Shown: one piece after another, positions 20,680 through 30,039 of the stretch | Position numbering within the stretch: the first letter of the stretch is position 1 | How the letters are laid out: each line of letters opens with the position of its first letter | Assembly: GCF_902859585.1 (NCBI RefSeq) | Contig: NZ_CADIJM010000024.1 | Coordinates: forward strand, 1 to 52,111 | Source of the DNA: Achromobacter animicus | Lineage (GTDB): Bacteria > Pseudomonadota > Gammaproteobacteria > Burkholderiales > Burkholderiaceae_B | Direction: 5' to 3' | DNA: 52,111 nt | Translations under genes and position numbers: made by a program | The notes under the pieces: model-generated | Seen by the model: the letters and a program-made list of their open reading frames with translations, nothing else | What the model was told of the DNA's origin: nothing | The model's database searches: none

Positions 20680-23061
20680 ATGCGTCACATCGCGCAATTC
20701 AGCCTCGCTTTCCTGCTTGCCGCAAGCCAACTCGGACCCGCCGCCAGCACGGCTCATGCACAACAGGCGGACAACCGCGTCAGCCTGAACTTCGTCGACA
20801 CGGACATCCCCGCAGTGTTGCGCGCGCTGTCCCTGTTCACGCAGCGCAACTTCCTGGTGGACCCTCGCGTCAAGGGCAAGCTCACGCTGGTTTCGGACCG
20901 GCCCGTGGATAGCGCGCAGGCGCTCTCCATGCTGACGGGCGCGCTGCGGTTGCAGGGCTTTGCCATCGTCGATGTCGATGGCGTGACGCGTGTGGTGCCG
21001 GAGGCCGACGCCAAGCTGCAAGGCAGCGCCGTCGTGGGTGGCCCGGGCGTGGGCGTTGCCCGGCCGGCGGGCGCCGCGACTGCTGCGGGCGGCAGGGCGC
21101 CCGTGCCCGTGTCAGCCTTTGCCAAAAGCGGTGGCAACAGCGGCGAAATGCTGACGCGCGTGTTTCCGCTGAAGTACGAGAACGCCGCGAACCTGGTGCC
21201 GGTGCTGCGCCCCATGGTGCCGCCCAACAACCCGATCAACGCGTACCCCGGCAACAACACGCTGGTCGTGACGGACTACGCCGACAACCTGGAACGCATC
21301 GCCGCCGTCATCGCGCGCATCGACGTGCCCAGTTCGATGGACACCGACGTCGTGCCGGTGCAGTCGGCCATCGCCACCGACATCGCCATCCTGGCTTCGC
21401 AGTTGCTGGACACGCAGAGCAGCGATCCGACGCAGCGCATTGCCATCGTGGCGGATCCGCGCAGCAACAGCGTGCTGGTGCGCTCGGGCAGCCCGGCCCG
21501 CACACGTCTTGCGCGCGAGCTGATCCAGAAGCTGGATGCGCAGCAGAACCGCGCGGGCAACCTGCACGTGGTCTACATGCGCAACGCGCAGGCCACGCGC
21601 ATCGCCGAGGTGCTGGGCGGACTGCTGACGGGCCAGGCCAATTCCGCGCCCGGCGCGGCCCCCGGCGCCAGCAGCAGCACCGGCGGCACGCAAGGCGGCG
21701 CGCGCACGCAGAACACCGCCAGCAGCACGTCCAACCAGGCCGGGCTGGGCATGACCAGCCAGTCGGGCTCGTCGCGTGGCGGCCTGTCCGGCGAACAGGA
21801 GCGCATCGCGCGCGAAGACAACTCGTCGCAAGCCGTGTCGTATTCCGCGGGCGGCGCCACCATCCAGGCGGATCCCGCGACCAACTCGCTCATCATCTCC
21901 GCGCCCGAGCCGCTGTACCGCAGCCTGCGTGAAGTGATCGACCAGCTTGACCAGCGCCGCGCGCAGGTGTTGGTGGAAAGCCTGATCGTGGAAGTCAGCG
22001 AGGAAAAGGCCGCGGAATTCGGCATCCAGTGGATGACCGGCGCGGGCAACATCAACGGCAACGGCACGAGCTTCATCGGCGGCACGAACCTGGGCGGCAG
22101 CGGCATCACCGGCAACGGCCCGACGTCCATCGACGCGCTGGGCGGCGGTCTGAGCCTGGGCGTGGTGAAGGGGACTGTGGATGTGCTGGGCAACGAAGTC
22201 ATCAACCTGGGCGTGCTGGCGCGCGCCATGCAGAACACCGGCGAAGCCAACATCCTGTCCACGCCCAACCTGCTGACGCTGGATAACCAGTCGGCCAGCA
22301 TCCTGGTGGGCAAGACGGTGCCGTTCGTGACGGGGCAGTACGTGACCTCGGGGAGCAACGGCAGCTCGAACCCGTTCCAGACGATCGAACGCGAGGACGT
22401 GGGCCTCAAGCTCAACATCCGACCGCAGATCTCCGAAGGCGGCGCGGTCAAGCTCGACATCTACCAGGAAGTCAGCAGCATCGACGAAAGCCGCTCGACC
22501 CCCACGACCGGCATCGTCACCAACAAACGCGCCATCGACACCAGCGTGCTGATCGACGACGGCCAGATCATCGTGCTGGGCGGCCTGCTGGAAGACAACG
22601 TGACGCTGACGTCCAATAGCGTGCCGGGCCTGGGTTCGCTGCCCGTGATCGGTTCGCTGTTCCGCTACGACACGCGCAAGCGCACGAAGACCAACCTGAT
22701 GGTGTTCCTGCGTCCCTACGTGGTGCGCGACGCCAACCGCAGCGCCAGCGTCACGATGGACCGCTACGACTACATGCGCCGCGCGCAGGGCGCCGTGCAG
22801 CCGCGCGATCATTGGGCGCTGCCGGACATGCAGGCGCCGATCCTGCCGCTGCCGGGTTCCGCGCCGTCGGTGTCGAACAACGCCTACGATCTTCGCCCTG
22901 AACAGCAGGCGCAAACGCTGCGCCGCCCGCCGCCCACCACGGTGGAGACCTTTGCGGTGCGCCAGTATCCCGGCACACCGCCCGCGCCCGCGCAGCAGCC
23001 CATCCGCGCGCCGCGGCCGGTCATGATGACGGTGGCGGTGGACCCCGAGAAGCTGCTATGA
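20680..23061 (+). CDS. gspD: Type II secretion secretin GspD
   Basis: The outer-membrane channel of the T2SS. The 793-aa precursor starts at ATG 20680 with a signal peptide to about residue 27 (AHA/Q). The periplasmic N0 domain runs about 30-100 ([20 protein letters not shown]), then N1-N3 with [12 protein letters not shown] and [17 protein letters not shown]3 is interrupted by a Gly/Ser/Thr-rich insert at about 325-375. The secretin core follows, with VPFVTGQY and [15 protein letters not shown]. The last ~90 residues are Pro/Gln-rich. The stop overlaps the gspE start (ATGA), so the two genes are coupled. TATACT at 20618-20623 may be part of the promoter. Confidence 0.96.
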   Translation: MRHIAQFSLAFLLAASQLGPAASTAHAQQADNRVSLNFVDTDIPAVLRALSLFTQRNFLVDPRVKGKLTLVSDRPVDSAQALSMLTGALRLQGFAIVDVDGVTRVVPEADAKLQGSAVVGGPGVGVARPAGAATAAGGRAPVPVSAFAKSGGNSGEMLTRVFPLKYENAANLVPVLRPMVPPNNPINAYPGNNTLVVTDYADNLERIAAVIARIDVPSSMDTDVVPVQSAIATDIAILASQLLDTQSSDPTQRIAIVADPRSNSVLVRSGSPARTRLARELIQKLDAQQNRAGNLHVVYMRNAQATRIAEVLGGLLTGQANSAPGAAPGASSSTGGTQGGARTQNTASSTSNQAGLGMTSQSGSSRGGLSGEQERIAREDNSSQAVSYSAGGATIQADPATNSLIISAPEPLYRSLREVIDQLDQRRAQVLVESLIVEVSEEKAAEFGIQWMTGAGNINGNGTSFIGGTNLGGSGITGNGPTSIDALGGGLSLGVVKGTVDVLGNEVINLGVLARAMQNTGEANILSTPNLLTLDNQSASILVGKTVPFVTGQYVTSGSNGSSNPFQTIEREDVGLKLNIRPQISEGGAVKLDIYQEVSSIDESRSTPTTGIVTNKRAIDTSVLIDDGQIIVLGGLLEDNVTLTSNSVPGLGSLPVIGSLFRYDTRKRTKTNLMVFLRPYVVRDANRSASVTMDRYDYMRRAQGAVQPRDHWALPDMQAPILPLPGSAPSVSNNAYDLRPEQQAQTLRRPPPTTVETFAVRQYPGTPPAPAQQPIRAPRPVMMTVAVDPEKLL

Positions 23062-24485
23062 GCGCGCACCCCTTGCCCTACGCCTGGGCCCGCGCTCAGC
23101 GCGCGGTGCTCTCGCTGCGCGGTGGGCAGGCGCAACTGACGGTCAGTCCGCGCACGCCCGAGTGGGCCGTGCGCGAAATCCGGCGCTGCCACGGCGATAT
23201 CGGCCTCACGCAGATCGACGACGAAGCGCTGGAAACGTTGCTGACCGCGGCCTACAGCCACTCGGAAGACGCGGCGTCGGTCATGGGCGTGGCGGAGAAC
23301 GAGATCGACCTCGATCGCCTGATGCAGGACATGCCCGAAGTGGCAGACCTGCTCGAAGCGCAGGACGACGCGCCCGTGATCCGCATGATCAACGCGCTGT
23401 TCGCGCAGGCCGCGCGCGACGGCGCCAGCGACATCCACATCGAACCCTTCGAAACGCATTCGGTGGTGCGCTATCGCGTGGACGGCACGCTGCGCGACGT
23501 GGTGTCCCCGCGCAAGGCGCTGCACGCCGCGCTGATTTCGCGCATCAAGATCATGGCGCACCTGGACATCGCCGAAAAACGCCTGCCGCAGGACGGCCGA
23601 ATAGCGCTGCGCGTGGGCGGCCGGCCGATCGACGTGCGCGTGTCCACGCTGCCGACCGGCCATGGCGAACGCGCCGTGCTGCGTCTGCTGGACAAGGAAG
23701 CGGGACGCCTGCAACTGGAAAAGCTGGGCATGAGCCCCGGTGTGCTGTCACAGCTGGACCGCCTGATCCGCCAGCCGCACGGCATCGTGCTGGTGACCGG
23801 CCCGACCGGCAGCGGCAAGACCACCACGCTGTACGCGGCGCTGAGCCGCCTGGACGCTTCCACCAGCAACATCCTGACGGTGGAAGACCCCATCGAATAC
23901 GACCTGGCCGGCATCAGCCAGACGCAGGTCAACGCCAAGATCGACATGAGCTTCGCGCTGGCCCTGCGCGCCATCCTGCGCCAGGACCCGGACGTCATCA
24001 TGATCGGCGAAATCCGCGACCTGGAAACCGCGCAGATCGCGGTGCAGGCGTCGCTGACGGGCCACCTGGTGCTCGCCACGTTGCACACCAACGACTCCGT
24101 CTCGGCGGTTACCCGCCTGACGGACATGGGGGTCGAGCCTTTCCTGCTGGCGTCGTCGTTGCTGGGCGTGCTGGCGCAACGCCTGGTGCGCAAGCTATGC
24201 CCCGCGTGCAAGGCGCCGTCGATGCTGGACGGTGTGCAGGTGTTCCACCCCGTCGGCTGCGAGGCCTGCAACCATACCGGCTACAGCGGCCGTTCGGGCA
24301 TCCACGAGCTGTTCACGGTGGACGACGAGGCCCGCCGTTTGATTCACGAAGGCCGCGACGAACGCGAACTGCGCCGCGCCGCGGCCGCGTCGGGGATGCG
24401 CAGCATGCGCGAGGACGGACAGCGGTGGGTGGATGCGGGGCAGACGTCGCCGGAGGAGATTTTGCGGGTGACGCGGGACGCGTAA
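23058..24485 (+). CDS. gspE: Type II secretion ATPase GspE
   Basis: The cytoplasmic hexameric ATPase that drives pseudopilus assembly. The 475-aa protein has the N2 domain with [10 protein letters not shown] at about residue 120 and Walker A GPTGSGKT near 250. The Asp and His boxes follow ([20 protein letters not shown]). The Cys4 zinc element is CPAC near 380 and CEAC near 400. It starts within the gspD stop codon. After the gene comes a palindromic repeat, then the left end of the 4-kb inserted segment. No gspF follows, unlike the standard order. Confidence 0.96.
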   Translation: MSAHPLPYAWARAQRAVLSLRGGQAQLTVSPRTPEWAVREIRRCHGDIGLTQIDDEALETLLTAAYSHSEDAASVMGVAENEIDLDRLMQDMPEVADLLEAQDDAPVIRMINALFAQAARDGASDIHIEPFETHSVVRYRVDGTLRDVVSPRKALHAALISRIKIMAHLDIAEKRLPQDGRIALRVGGRPIDVRVSTLPTGHGERAVLRLLDKEAGRLQLEKLGMSPGVLSQLDRLIRQPHGIVLVTGPTGSGKTTTLYAALSRLDASTSNILTVEDPIEYDLAGISQTQVNAKIDMSFALALRAILRQDPDVIMIGEIRDLETAQIAVQASLTGHLVLATLHTNDSVSAVTRLTDMGVEPFLLASSLLGVLAQRLVRKLCPACKAPSMLDGVQVFHPVGCEACNHTGYSGRSGIHELFTVDDEARRLIHEGRDERELRRAAAASGMRSMREDGQRWVDAGQTSPEEILRVTRDA

Positions 24486-24538
24486 CGCTGGCAGTTGCTT
24501 GGCGTCGGACACCTCACTTCGTTCCACAAACTCTGCCC

Positions 24539-24551
24539 GGTGTCTGACACC
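24539..24551. repeat. GGTGTC-T-GACACC palindrome
   Basis: A perfect 13-bp palindrome, GGTGTCTGACACC, lies 53 bp after gspE, with partial copies on each side (GTCGGACACC at 24504 and GTGACACCG at 24558). The same motif recurs at 35226 (one mismatch), 35286, 48863 and 48914, always between genes. Confidence 0.75.
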
Positions 24552-24886
24552 TTCTCGTGACACCGTCTCCTGCCCGTCGCCGCCCTTGATGTCGAAGTTC
24601 ATCCAACTTGAAATTTGGTTCACCGCAGTTGGCCTGTAACCGGGCGGAATGTCGGTGGAGCGGCCGACAGCTTGCGACCCCACAAGAGACATCCGCAACG
24701 CGTGTTGCGTTCTTCGAAGCTGCCGAAAGCTAGTTCGCGACCGACCGCTGAGAGCCGTGACGGGCTATTGATTGGGAAAGCTGACTCGACGTGTCCAGCT
24801 GTCATGCGATCTGTGAGAGACACCGGGCCGCGTTGGGAGATTCCGGCTGAGCCGCGGCGCCGTCGAGGCACTTTCTTCTCCAGAAC

Positions 24887-26329
24887 CTATACGACACGTT
24901 CCACCCCTGGCGGCTGCCACGTCCCTTCCCCGGCTGGCAGGACCGAGGGTGGTGTGATCTTCGGCCAATACAGCCGCATTACCAGGTAGACCGGCCCATC
25001 GGGAGCGGGGAGCCAGTTGGCTTGCCTGTCGCCGCCCGGCGTCCTGTGCTGGATGTAGAGTGTCAATGACCCGTCCGCGTTAACCTTCATCGCAGGCAGC
25101 ATGGGCGAATTGATTAGGTAGCGGTCGATCGGGTTCCTGACCAGTAGCTGCGACTTGCCGTCGTACATAGTCAGCGACCAGAACGAATTGACCGGCGGTA
25201 ACGCGCCGGCCGGAAACGTGAGGGTGTAATTGTGCTTGCTGCAGTCCAGCGTCTGACCATTTGCGTCTACGCGGGTGAACGGGTAAGTCGCCTCGTCCGG
25301 GTCATTTCCATAGATGCCTGCCTGAGCGGCGACGGCGCGCTTGAGCCAGTCGCCATTGTAGTGTTCGCTGTTACCCGGCAGTCCGCTTAGCCGCCAGCCA
25401 TTGATCGCCTTTCCGGTGCTGGCGACGGCTTCGTCCACTTTGCGCTGGCCTTCTTTCATGCCAAGGCCGATCTCCAGTTTTTGGTCCAGCGGCAAATCTC
25501 TGAAGTTGAAAGTCTTGCCTGCCCCCACGCCGATGCGCGCGAGTTCCGCGCGGACTGCTAGCTCGTTGGCTTGTGGAGGCGCGAACTGCAGCGCAAAGTC
25601 CAGAAACTCGAAGAAGTTGGTCTTCGCCAACTCTTTGTTGATCATGGGAAAGCTGATGGCTGTTGCGGCCGGTGGCGACGCCTGATTCAGGTACGCCGAG
25701 AGCATTCGCACCTGGTAACCAGCCTGGACCGCCTTCACGCTGTCGAGATCGTCTGGACCAAAAAGTTGGGTGCGGTAGCCGGCGAGCGAAAACTGTGTGC
25801 TGGACCGAAACACCCGCTTGATGCCCGCCGGGACGGCACCTTTCCATTCGGGTCCGACCACCATGTAGTCGCCAGCCTCGTTTCCGGTGGTGCGAGTGCC
25901 GATGTAGCCGTAATTGTAGGTGTTGCCGTCGCAGAGCATGACCGAGTAATAGCGCTTCGGGTCGATCGCCGGCACTGAAAGCACTACCGGCTCTGCCCGC
26001 AAGTCCATCCACACGAAGGAATACGGCGTGTCGCTATTGGGCGTGACAATCGCCGTGTCTTTGTAGGTGAATACGTTGGGTTCGTTCTTGATGTGGTTGA
26101 AAGGCGCCTTGAATTGCCCCGAGCCGCGATCCACCGCGTACTCATGCATGACGGCGTAGTTCATCACGATAGGCAGGCCGTAAATGAACCCAGCCTCCGC
26201 GATGTCCTTCGCCCCGAAGAACCCAGGGCGATCCGCGCTTGCCTGTGCCCGTACCCGGCCCGGACCAAGCGTCGTGCCAGTGAGCGCTACAAGTGCACTG
26301 GAGCCTAGAAACTCTCGTCTTGTGGTCAT
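24887..26329 (-). CDS. Tat-exported DUF1254/DUF1214 protein
   Basis: A 480-aa protein starting at ATG 26329, preceded by AGGTGAGG. MTTRREFLGSSALVALTG is a twin-arginine signal (TRREFLG) followed by a short hydrophobic stretch, so a folded, probably cofactor- or metal-bound export is predicted. The N-terminal half has the DUF1254 features (EAGFIYGLPIVMNYAVM, then NSDTPYSFVWMDLRAEP). The C-terminal third has DUF1214 (PVNSFWSLTMYDGKSQLLVRNPIDRYLI and a final YLVMRLYWP). Biochemical function is unknown for the family. It lies in the inserted segment and its codon use is less GC-biased than neighbouring secretion genes, consistent with transfer. Confidence 0.88.
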   Translation of the reverse strand: MTTRREFLGSSALVALTGTTLGPGRVRAQASADRPGFFGAKDIAEAGFIYGLPIVMNYAVMHEYAVDRGSGQFKAPFNHIKNEPNVFTYKDTAIVTPNSDTPYSFVWMDLRAEPVVLSVPAIDPKRYYSVMLCDGNTYNYGYIGTRTTGNEAGDYMVVGPEWKGAVPAGIKRVFRSSTQFSLAGYRTQLFGPDDLDSVKAVQAGYQVRMLSAYLNQASPPAATAISFPMINKELAKTNFFEFLDFALQFAPPQANELAVRAELARIGVGAGKTFNFRDLPLDQKLEIGLGMKEGQRKVDEAVASTGKAINGWRLSGLPGNSEHYNGDWLKRAVAAQAGIYGNDPDEATYPFTRVDANGQTLDCSKHNYTLTFPAGALPPVNSFWSLTMYDGKSQLLVRNPIDRYLINSPMLPAMKVNADGSLTLYIQHRTPGGDRQANWLPAPDGPVYLVMRLYWPKITPPSVLPAGEGTWQPPGVERVV

Positions 26330-26659
26330 TGAGCGCCTCACCTGTCAGAGCGAGCTTTCCGACGCCCGCACGAAAAGTACTGGTCATGGAAACGACACTT
26401 TATCGAAATCGCCAACAAGACGATATAAGTAGAAAACACCCGGTAAATCGTTCCGGATAAGGTGTCTGATTTCGGCACGGGAGGTATGGCGAAGCGCGGC
26501 CAGTTGCACGTAATGCAACGTCCTCAGGAAGGTCCAGGAGTCGCCGTCTGGAGAAGTTTTTATGGCTAGCAATGAGACATAACACAGCAGGGTGTCGCCA
26601 TAGGCATCGACTGTTTAATCTGGACAGTTCAGGTAGCTATGCTGTCGTCCAAAGCCAAA
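26330..26659. other. Gene-poor A+T-rich gap upstream of the DUF1254 gene
   Basis: About 330 bp with no recognisable gene. A 62-codon minus-strand frame (26384-26572) ends just before the DUF1254 gene, but it has no ribosome site or family resemblance. The promoter of the DUF1254 gene presumably lies here. Confidence 0.4.
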
Positions 26660-26692
26660 GGGCCGAATCCCCTGTTTCAAAGGATTCGGCCC
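26660..26692 (-). terminator. Terminator of the cold-shock gene
   Basis: An 11-bp perfect stem, GGGCCGAATCC (26660-26670) with GGATTCGGCCC (26682-26692), has an 11-base loop, 50 bp beyond the cold-shock stop. On the minus strand it is followed by TTTGGCTTTGG. Confidence 0.7.
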
Positions 26693-26741
26693 CACTTGCT
26701 AGGTGCCAGACGGCTTGCCTTCAGACAAGCCAGCCAGTTTC

Positions 26742-26951
26742 TTAAATCGGTTTGATCATTGTCGCCTGAGGACCTTTTTGCCCTTGGCCGGCGACGAACG
26801 TCACGCGCTGGTTCTCTTCGAGAGATTTGTGCCCGCTACCCTGAATCTCAGAGTAGTGCGCGAAGAGGTCCTTACCGCCGAGCTCCGGCATGATAAAGCC
26901 GAAGCCCTTGTCGTTGTTGAACCACTTCACAATACCAGTTTCAATCTTCAA
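26742..26951 (-). CDS. Cold-shock domain protein (CspA family)
   Basis: A 69-aa single cold-shock domain that binds single-stranded RNA/DNA and melts mRNA structure. The RNA-binding motifs are KGFGFI and DLFAHYS, and the family pattern ETGIVKWFN...[15 protein letters not shown] is complete. The best start is TTG 26951 (decoded M-KIETG), with AGGA six bases upstream. A GTG at 26990 would add 13 residues unlike the family. The leader contains a small hairpin, CAGGGA (26970-26975) with TCCCTG (26982-26987), just above the ribosome site. It is carried inside the inserted segment. Confidence 0.9.
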   Translation of the reverse strand: MKIETGIVKWFNNDKGFGFIMPELGGKDLFAHYSEIQGSGHKSLEENQRVTFVAGQGQKGPQATMIKPI

Positions 26952-26990
26952 TGTATGTCCTAGATTTTCCAGGGAAAAGTATCCCTGCAC

Positions 26991-27839
26991 CCACTATGGG
27001 TGATTGGCGGTCACAAAGATATGAGCGTTTCACAATGACACACAAATTGGATCGCCCCACCGGTTAGGTTGAGCCGTCCCCACCGACCTGATTTTCAAGC
27101 CAACTACCGCGCAATTCCGCGCAGATTCCGATGACTTCCTCTGAAATCCTTCCCCCGGGGCCTCGATGCGTGCGCGGCGCCACTTCAGCCAATCGGGATC
27201 CAGCGAGATCGCGACCTCGGACCTCGGAGCGGAATCTCATAGCGTTGATGACAGGCTCGCGAAGCCCGCGCACCTTAGCACTCTACTCGAGTGCGTTTTC
27301 GCATGCGCGCGCTCAAAGAAAGAGTGAAGCTCGCGATTCACGGGGGATTGGTTTGTTTCAATTCAGGCTTAGGTTATCAGGGGTGGCGAGCGTACTCTGA
27401 AGGGGTGGCGTCGGCCACAACAACCTGTGGCACATGCCCAGGATTGAATCGCTATGAATACTGCCGGGCTTCGTCTGCCGCAGACACCATGGAACCTAAA
27501 TGCCCTTCCCCTTTATCAATCAGCTCGTCACAAGTCTGCATCAGATAGCCGAGAAACATCTTTCACCGAAGGGCGCCGCACTTCCGGCGCTACAGTCAAA
27601 CTACAACGCTCAATCCGTCGTGCCCAAGGCAGCAACCCCCCTGATTGATGACCCTTGGACGCCGGACAACTATCACTACGCCGGTTAAGTGCGTACCTTG
27701 AAGTGTACCCAGTGCAGTCGGCTCTGGACGTCTTCGCTTGTGCGTCGGGCATGCGCCGGGGATCGTCCACGTCAGCACAACGGGCGGAGAGGCTCTTACC
27801 GCACGAGGTGAGCACTACCCCTCAGATAGAGGCCGCGTC
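26991..27839. other. Gene-poor interior of the inserted segment
   Basis: About 850 bp without a convincing gene. Several frames of 60-90 codons exist on both strands (for example 27131-27400 and 27500-27688 plus), but none has a ribosome site and a recognisable domain together. The cold-shock promoter should lie at the low end. The DNA is probably decayed cargo. Confidence 0.4.
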
Positions 27840-28085
27840 ATGACACTAGACCATACCAAACGCGCCACTGAGATAGTAGCGGTGGACGCCAACGGGATTA
27901 CGTACATCATCCAACGTCGCTACAGGGCTGCTCCAAACCACGACGGGGCCTGGGCTAATTACTACTGTTGCTTGCGCGACGGCGAGCCCGTCACATGGCT
28001 CGGTGATAACAATTACCGGTTGCCGGACGGGACAGCACTCCTCGCGATTGAATGCCGACTGCCGGACCTCGAACCATTAAATTGA
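27840..28085 (+). CDS. Small hypothetical protein of the inserted segment
   Basis: An 81-aa frame starting at ATG 27840, with GAGG seven bases upstream. The product is polar and plausible (MTLDHTKRATEIVAVDANG, later GAWANYYCCLRDGEPV and ending LPDLEPLN). It has no signal peptide or membrane span. I do not recognise the family. Residue composition looks protein-like, with alternating beta-type segments that may form a small single domain. The frame is open further upstream, but those codons lack a start with a ribosome site. Confidence 0.5.
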   Translation: MTLDHTKRATEIVAVDANGITYIIQRRYRAAPNHDGAWANYYCCLRDGEPVTWLGDNNYRLPDGTALLAIECRLPDLEPLN

Positions 28086-28189
28086 AGGCACTTGGTTTGA
28101 AGTGCAGCCTAGGCTCGCGAGCCGGCGGCTTGCTGGACATTCAGCGGTGGTGGTACGAATCCGTGCTTTCGACGGCCAGGAGCACAGGC

Positions 28190-28462
28190 ATGGAAAATCC
28201 CGCAGACGGCAAAGTATGCCGAGTCATTCGCACGGACGTCGGTAGACTTACCGGCGCAGCATGCGCGGTGATTGTGCGTGTCGAACACCTCCCGCCAAGC
28301 GATGTATCGCTAAGTGAACGGACAGACCTTAGGAACTCGGTATGTAAAGCGGTGCGATCAAGGACCGCTCCTGGCCAGTCGTGGTCGTTGGTCGCCCAGG
28401 TCTGGCTCACCGCCGTTTTAGGGTGCGCGAGGGGGCTGGGATTGGAGAGCATCGTGATGTGA
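28190..28462 (+). CDS. Doubtful small open frame near the right end of the inserted segment
   Basis: A 90-aa frame from ATG 28190, preceded by CAGGAGCACAGGC, which could serve as a ribosome site. The translation starts MENPADGKVCRVIRTDVG and is rich in Val, Arg and Ser, with no known motif. It could equally be chance. It ends only 17 bp before the innermost of the subterminal repeats. Confidence 0.25.
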   Translation: MENPADGKVCRVIRTDVGRLTGAACAVIVRVEHLPPSDVSLSERTDLRNSVCKAVRSRTAPGQSWSLVAQVWLTAVLGCARGLGLESIVM

Positions 28463-28610
28463 TGGACTCGATCCGCTACCCAGTTCAATGAACTTTCTGG
28501 GGAAGAATGCCAAGTTCAACGAACCATTGCAGACAGAGCAAATGAACCACACTTCATTAAGTCGTTGACATCCATGGCGTCGAGCTTCCGCCTCAAATGA
28601 ACTTCGACAT

Positions 28611-29375
28611 TTAACGCGCCGATTTCCCCACGCTGAACGTCACCGTGTCGCCCGAGCGGCGGCCCAGTGTCGACATCAGGCCGTCCAGCGCGGCGCGGTC
28701 GGCTTCGCTGGCTGAACGAGCGAAGGTGACCTCGCCCTGAAAGTTCAAGCCGCGGGGGCCGGTGCCGCCCTGGCCCTTCACGTCGAGCAGGCCGCTTTCC
28801 GTGCTCAGGACCAGCGTCGCGCCGCTCTTTCCGCCTTGCGCGCGCAACAAGTAGGTGCCCACCGGCGTGATGGGCGAGAGCGCAGTCGCCGCGTTGCGCC
28901 AGCGCAGGTCGACGGCCGGGCCGGGGGGGAGCGGGGCGCCCAGGCGCAGGGGCTGCCAACTTATCTCCAGCATGCCTTGCGGCGACAACGTATTCCAAGG
29001 CGCACCGAGCGCGGGCAGGACCGTCGCGGGCACGCGCAGGGAGGACGCAGGCAGCGCCAGGCCGTTCCAACCGGGGCGCGCGCGCAGGGTGCCTTGCAGC
29101 CAGGGATGCGAGATGTCGAGCGCCAACGTGTCCCAGCGCCATTGCCATTGCACCGGTTGCGGCAGCACGCGGCGCGCGCCTTGGGCGCCCAGTGCGACCC
29201 AGGCGCTGCCGTGCCACAGCGTGCCGCTGGCGTCGGCCAGCGTGACCGGCGCGTCGGCGGGCAAGAGCGTCAACACCCAGCGCGCGGGCAGCACAGTGGC
29301 GCCCGCGGCGGCGGCGCATAGGACGCCGGCGATCCACAGTCCTGCGACGCGGCGCGAGGGAAGCTTCACAGGCAT
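28611..29375 (-). CDS. gspN: Type II secretion protein GspN
   Basis: A 254-aa single-span inner-membrane protein of the T2SS, found in some systems and not essential in all. It starts at ATG 29375 (MPVKLPSRRVAGLWIAG) with one N-terminal membrane helix (about 10-30). Next come the GspN features GTLWHGSAWVAL and an alternating beta-rich periplasmic part. The last codons end SVGKSAR, then TAA. The stop lies exactly where the inverted-repeat end of the inserted segment begins, so the native C-terminus may have been trimmed. It is the last gene of the gspC-N transcript, 79 bp after gspM. Confidence 0.85.
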   Translation of the reverse strand: MPVKLPSRRVAGLWIAGVLCAAAAGATVLPARWVLTLLPADAPVTLADASGTLWHGSAWVALGAQGARRVLPQPVQWQWRWDTLALDISHPWLQGTLRARPGWNGLALPASSLRVPATVLPALGAPWNTLSPQGMLEISWQPLRLGAPLPPGPAVDLRWRNAATALSPITPVGTYLLRAQGGKSGATLVLSTESGLLDVKGQGGTGPRGLNFQGEVTFARSASEADRAALDGLMSTLGRRSGDTVTFSVGKSAR

Positions 29376-29454
29376 GAGTAGCTCCCGATTGCCGCGCACA
29401 CCGTGCCAACCACCCGCGGGCCTGCCGCGCGGTCCAAGAGAATCTTCACGACCA

Positions 29455-30039
29455 TCACCGGCTCCCCGCCGCCTGCGGCGGCAGCAGCACGATCTTGCCG
29501 TTGACCAGGCCCGGCAGCGGACGTCCATTGGCGTTCGCGGCGCGTGACAGGTCCACCTTGGAGATGGCCAGCCCCCAATCGCGTCCCGCACCGTCCAGCC
29601 AGCGCATCAGCGCCGACGACGGCGCCTGGTCCAGCGACAGTTCCACGCCACCGCCTTCCGCATCCGCCAGCTTCCATTGCCCCGCGGGCAGGCCGGCGCG
29701 TTCCAGGCTGCCGGCCGGTTCCGTCGTGCTGGGCATCCCACCCGTGGGCGCGGCGCTGCGCTGGCGCAGGGCGGCGGCTTGCGCTGTCAGGTCGGCCACG
29801 GTGGCGGCCTGGGCGCGTAGTCCCGGCAGCTCCGTCTGCAGCTTACGTACCGTGTTCAGGGCGGGTTCGATCAGGGTGACGAAGCCGATCGCCGCGCCAA
29901 GCAGCAAGGCGGCTCCGGTGACCAGACGCCGCTCGCGCGGGGCCAGCGCCTGATAGCGCTGGCGGGCGCGCGCGAGCGCCGGGTCCACGGGTTTGCGCGC
30001 GGCCTGCCACGCGGTTTGAAGTCGGTAAAGCGGTTTCAT
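29455..30039 (-). CDS. gspM: Type II secretion protein GspM
   Basis: A 194-aa bitopic protein that partners GspL in the inner-membrane platform. It starts at ATG 30039, within the gspL stop (ATGA overlap). A cytoplasmic tail of about 38 residues precedes the membrane helix (about 40-60, VTGAALLLGAAIGFVTLIEP). A coiled-coil-like segment follows (TELPGLRAQAATVADLTAQA), then a ferredoxin-like periplasmic domain. Recognition rests mostly on topology and operon position, because GspM sequences diverge widely. Confidence 0.85.
   Translation of the reverse strand: MKPLYRLQTAWQAARKPVDPALARARQRYQALAPRERRLVTGAALLLGAAIGFVTLIEPALNTVRKLQTELPGLRAQAATVADLTAQAAALRQRSAAPTGGMPSTTEPAGSLERAGLPAGQWKLADAEGGGVELSLDQAPSSALMRWLDGAGRDWGLAISKVDLSRAANANGRPLPGLVNGKIVLLPPQAAGSR

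Larger units (their letters stand above)
24589..28610. mobile_element. 4.0-kb segment with inverted-repeat ends inserted in the T2SS locus
   Basis: The 14-mer ATGTCGAAGTTCAT occurs at 24589-24602 and, inverted, at 28597-28610. The two outward ends fall just past gspE and exactly at the gspN stop codon. Further GTTCAT-like subterminal motifs lie inside the right end, at 28538-28548 (GGTTCATTTGC inverted), 28510-28525 and 28479-28494. On the left there is GGTTCACC at 24616. Ends beginning TGTCG with several internal transposase-like sites resemble the Tn7/Tn5053/Mu style. The interior is visibly more A+T-rich and its genes are unrelated to secretion. No transposase or integrase is present, so it is a decayed or non-autonomous insertion. 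No clear target duplication is seen (CTTGA versus TTTAA). Confidence 0.6.

Noticed and set aside
26384-26572. 62-codon minus-strand frame upstream of the DUF1254 gene
   Set aside because: No ribosome site, no recognised domain and no good start. It could be leader sequence.
27500-27688. 62-codon plus-strand frame in the cassette interior
   Set aside because: No ribosome site and no family resemblance. Overlapping frames of similar length exist on both strands.
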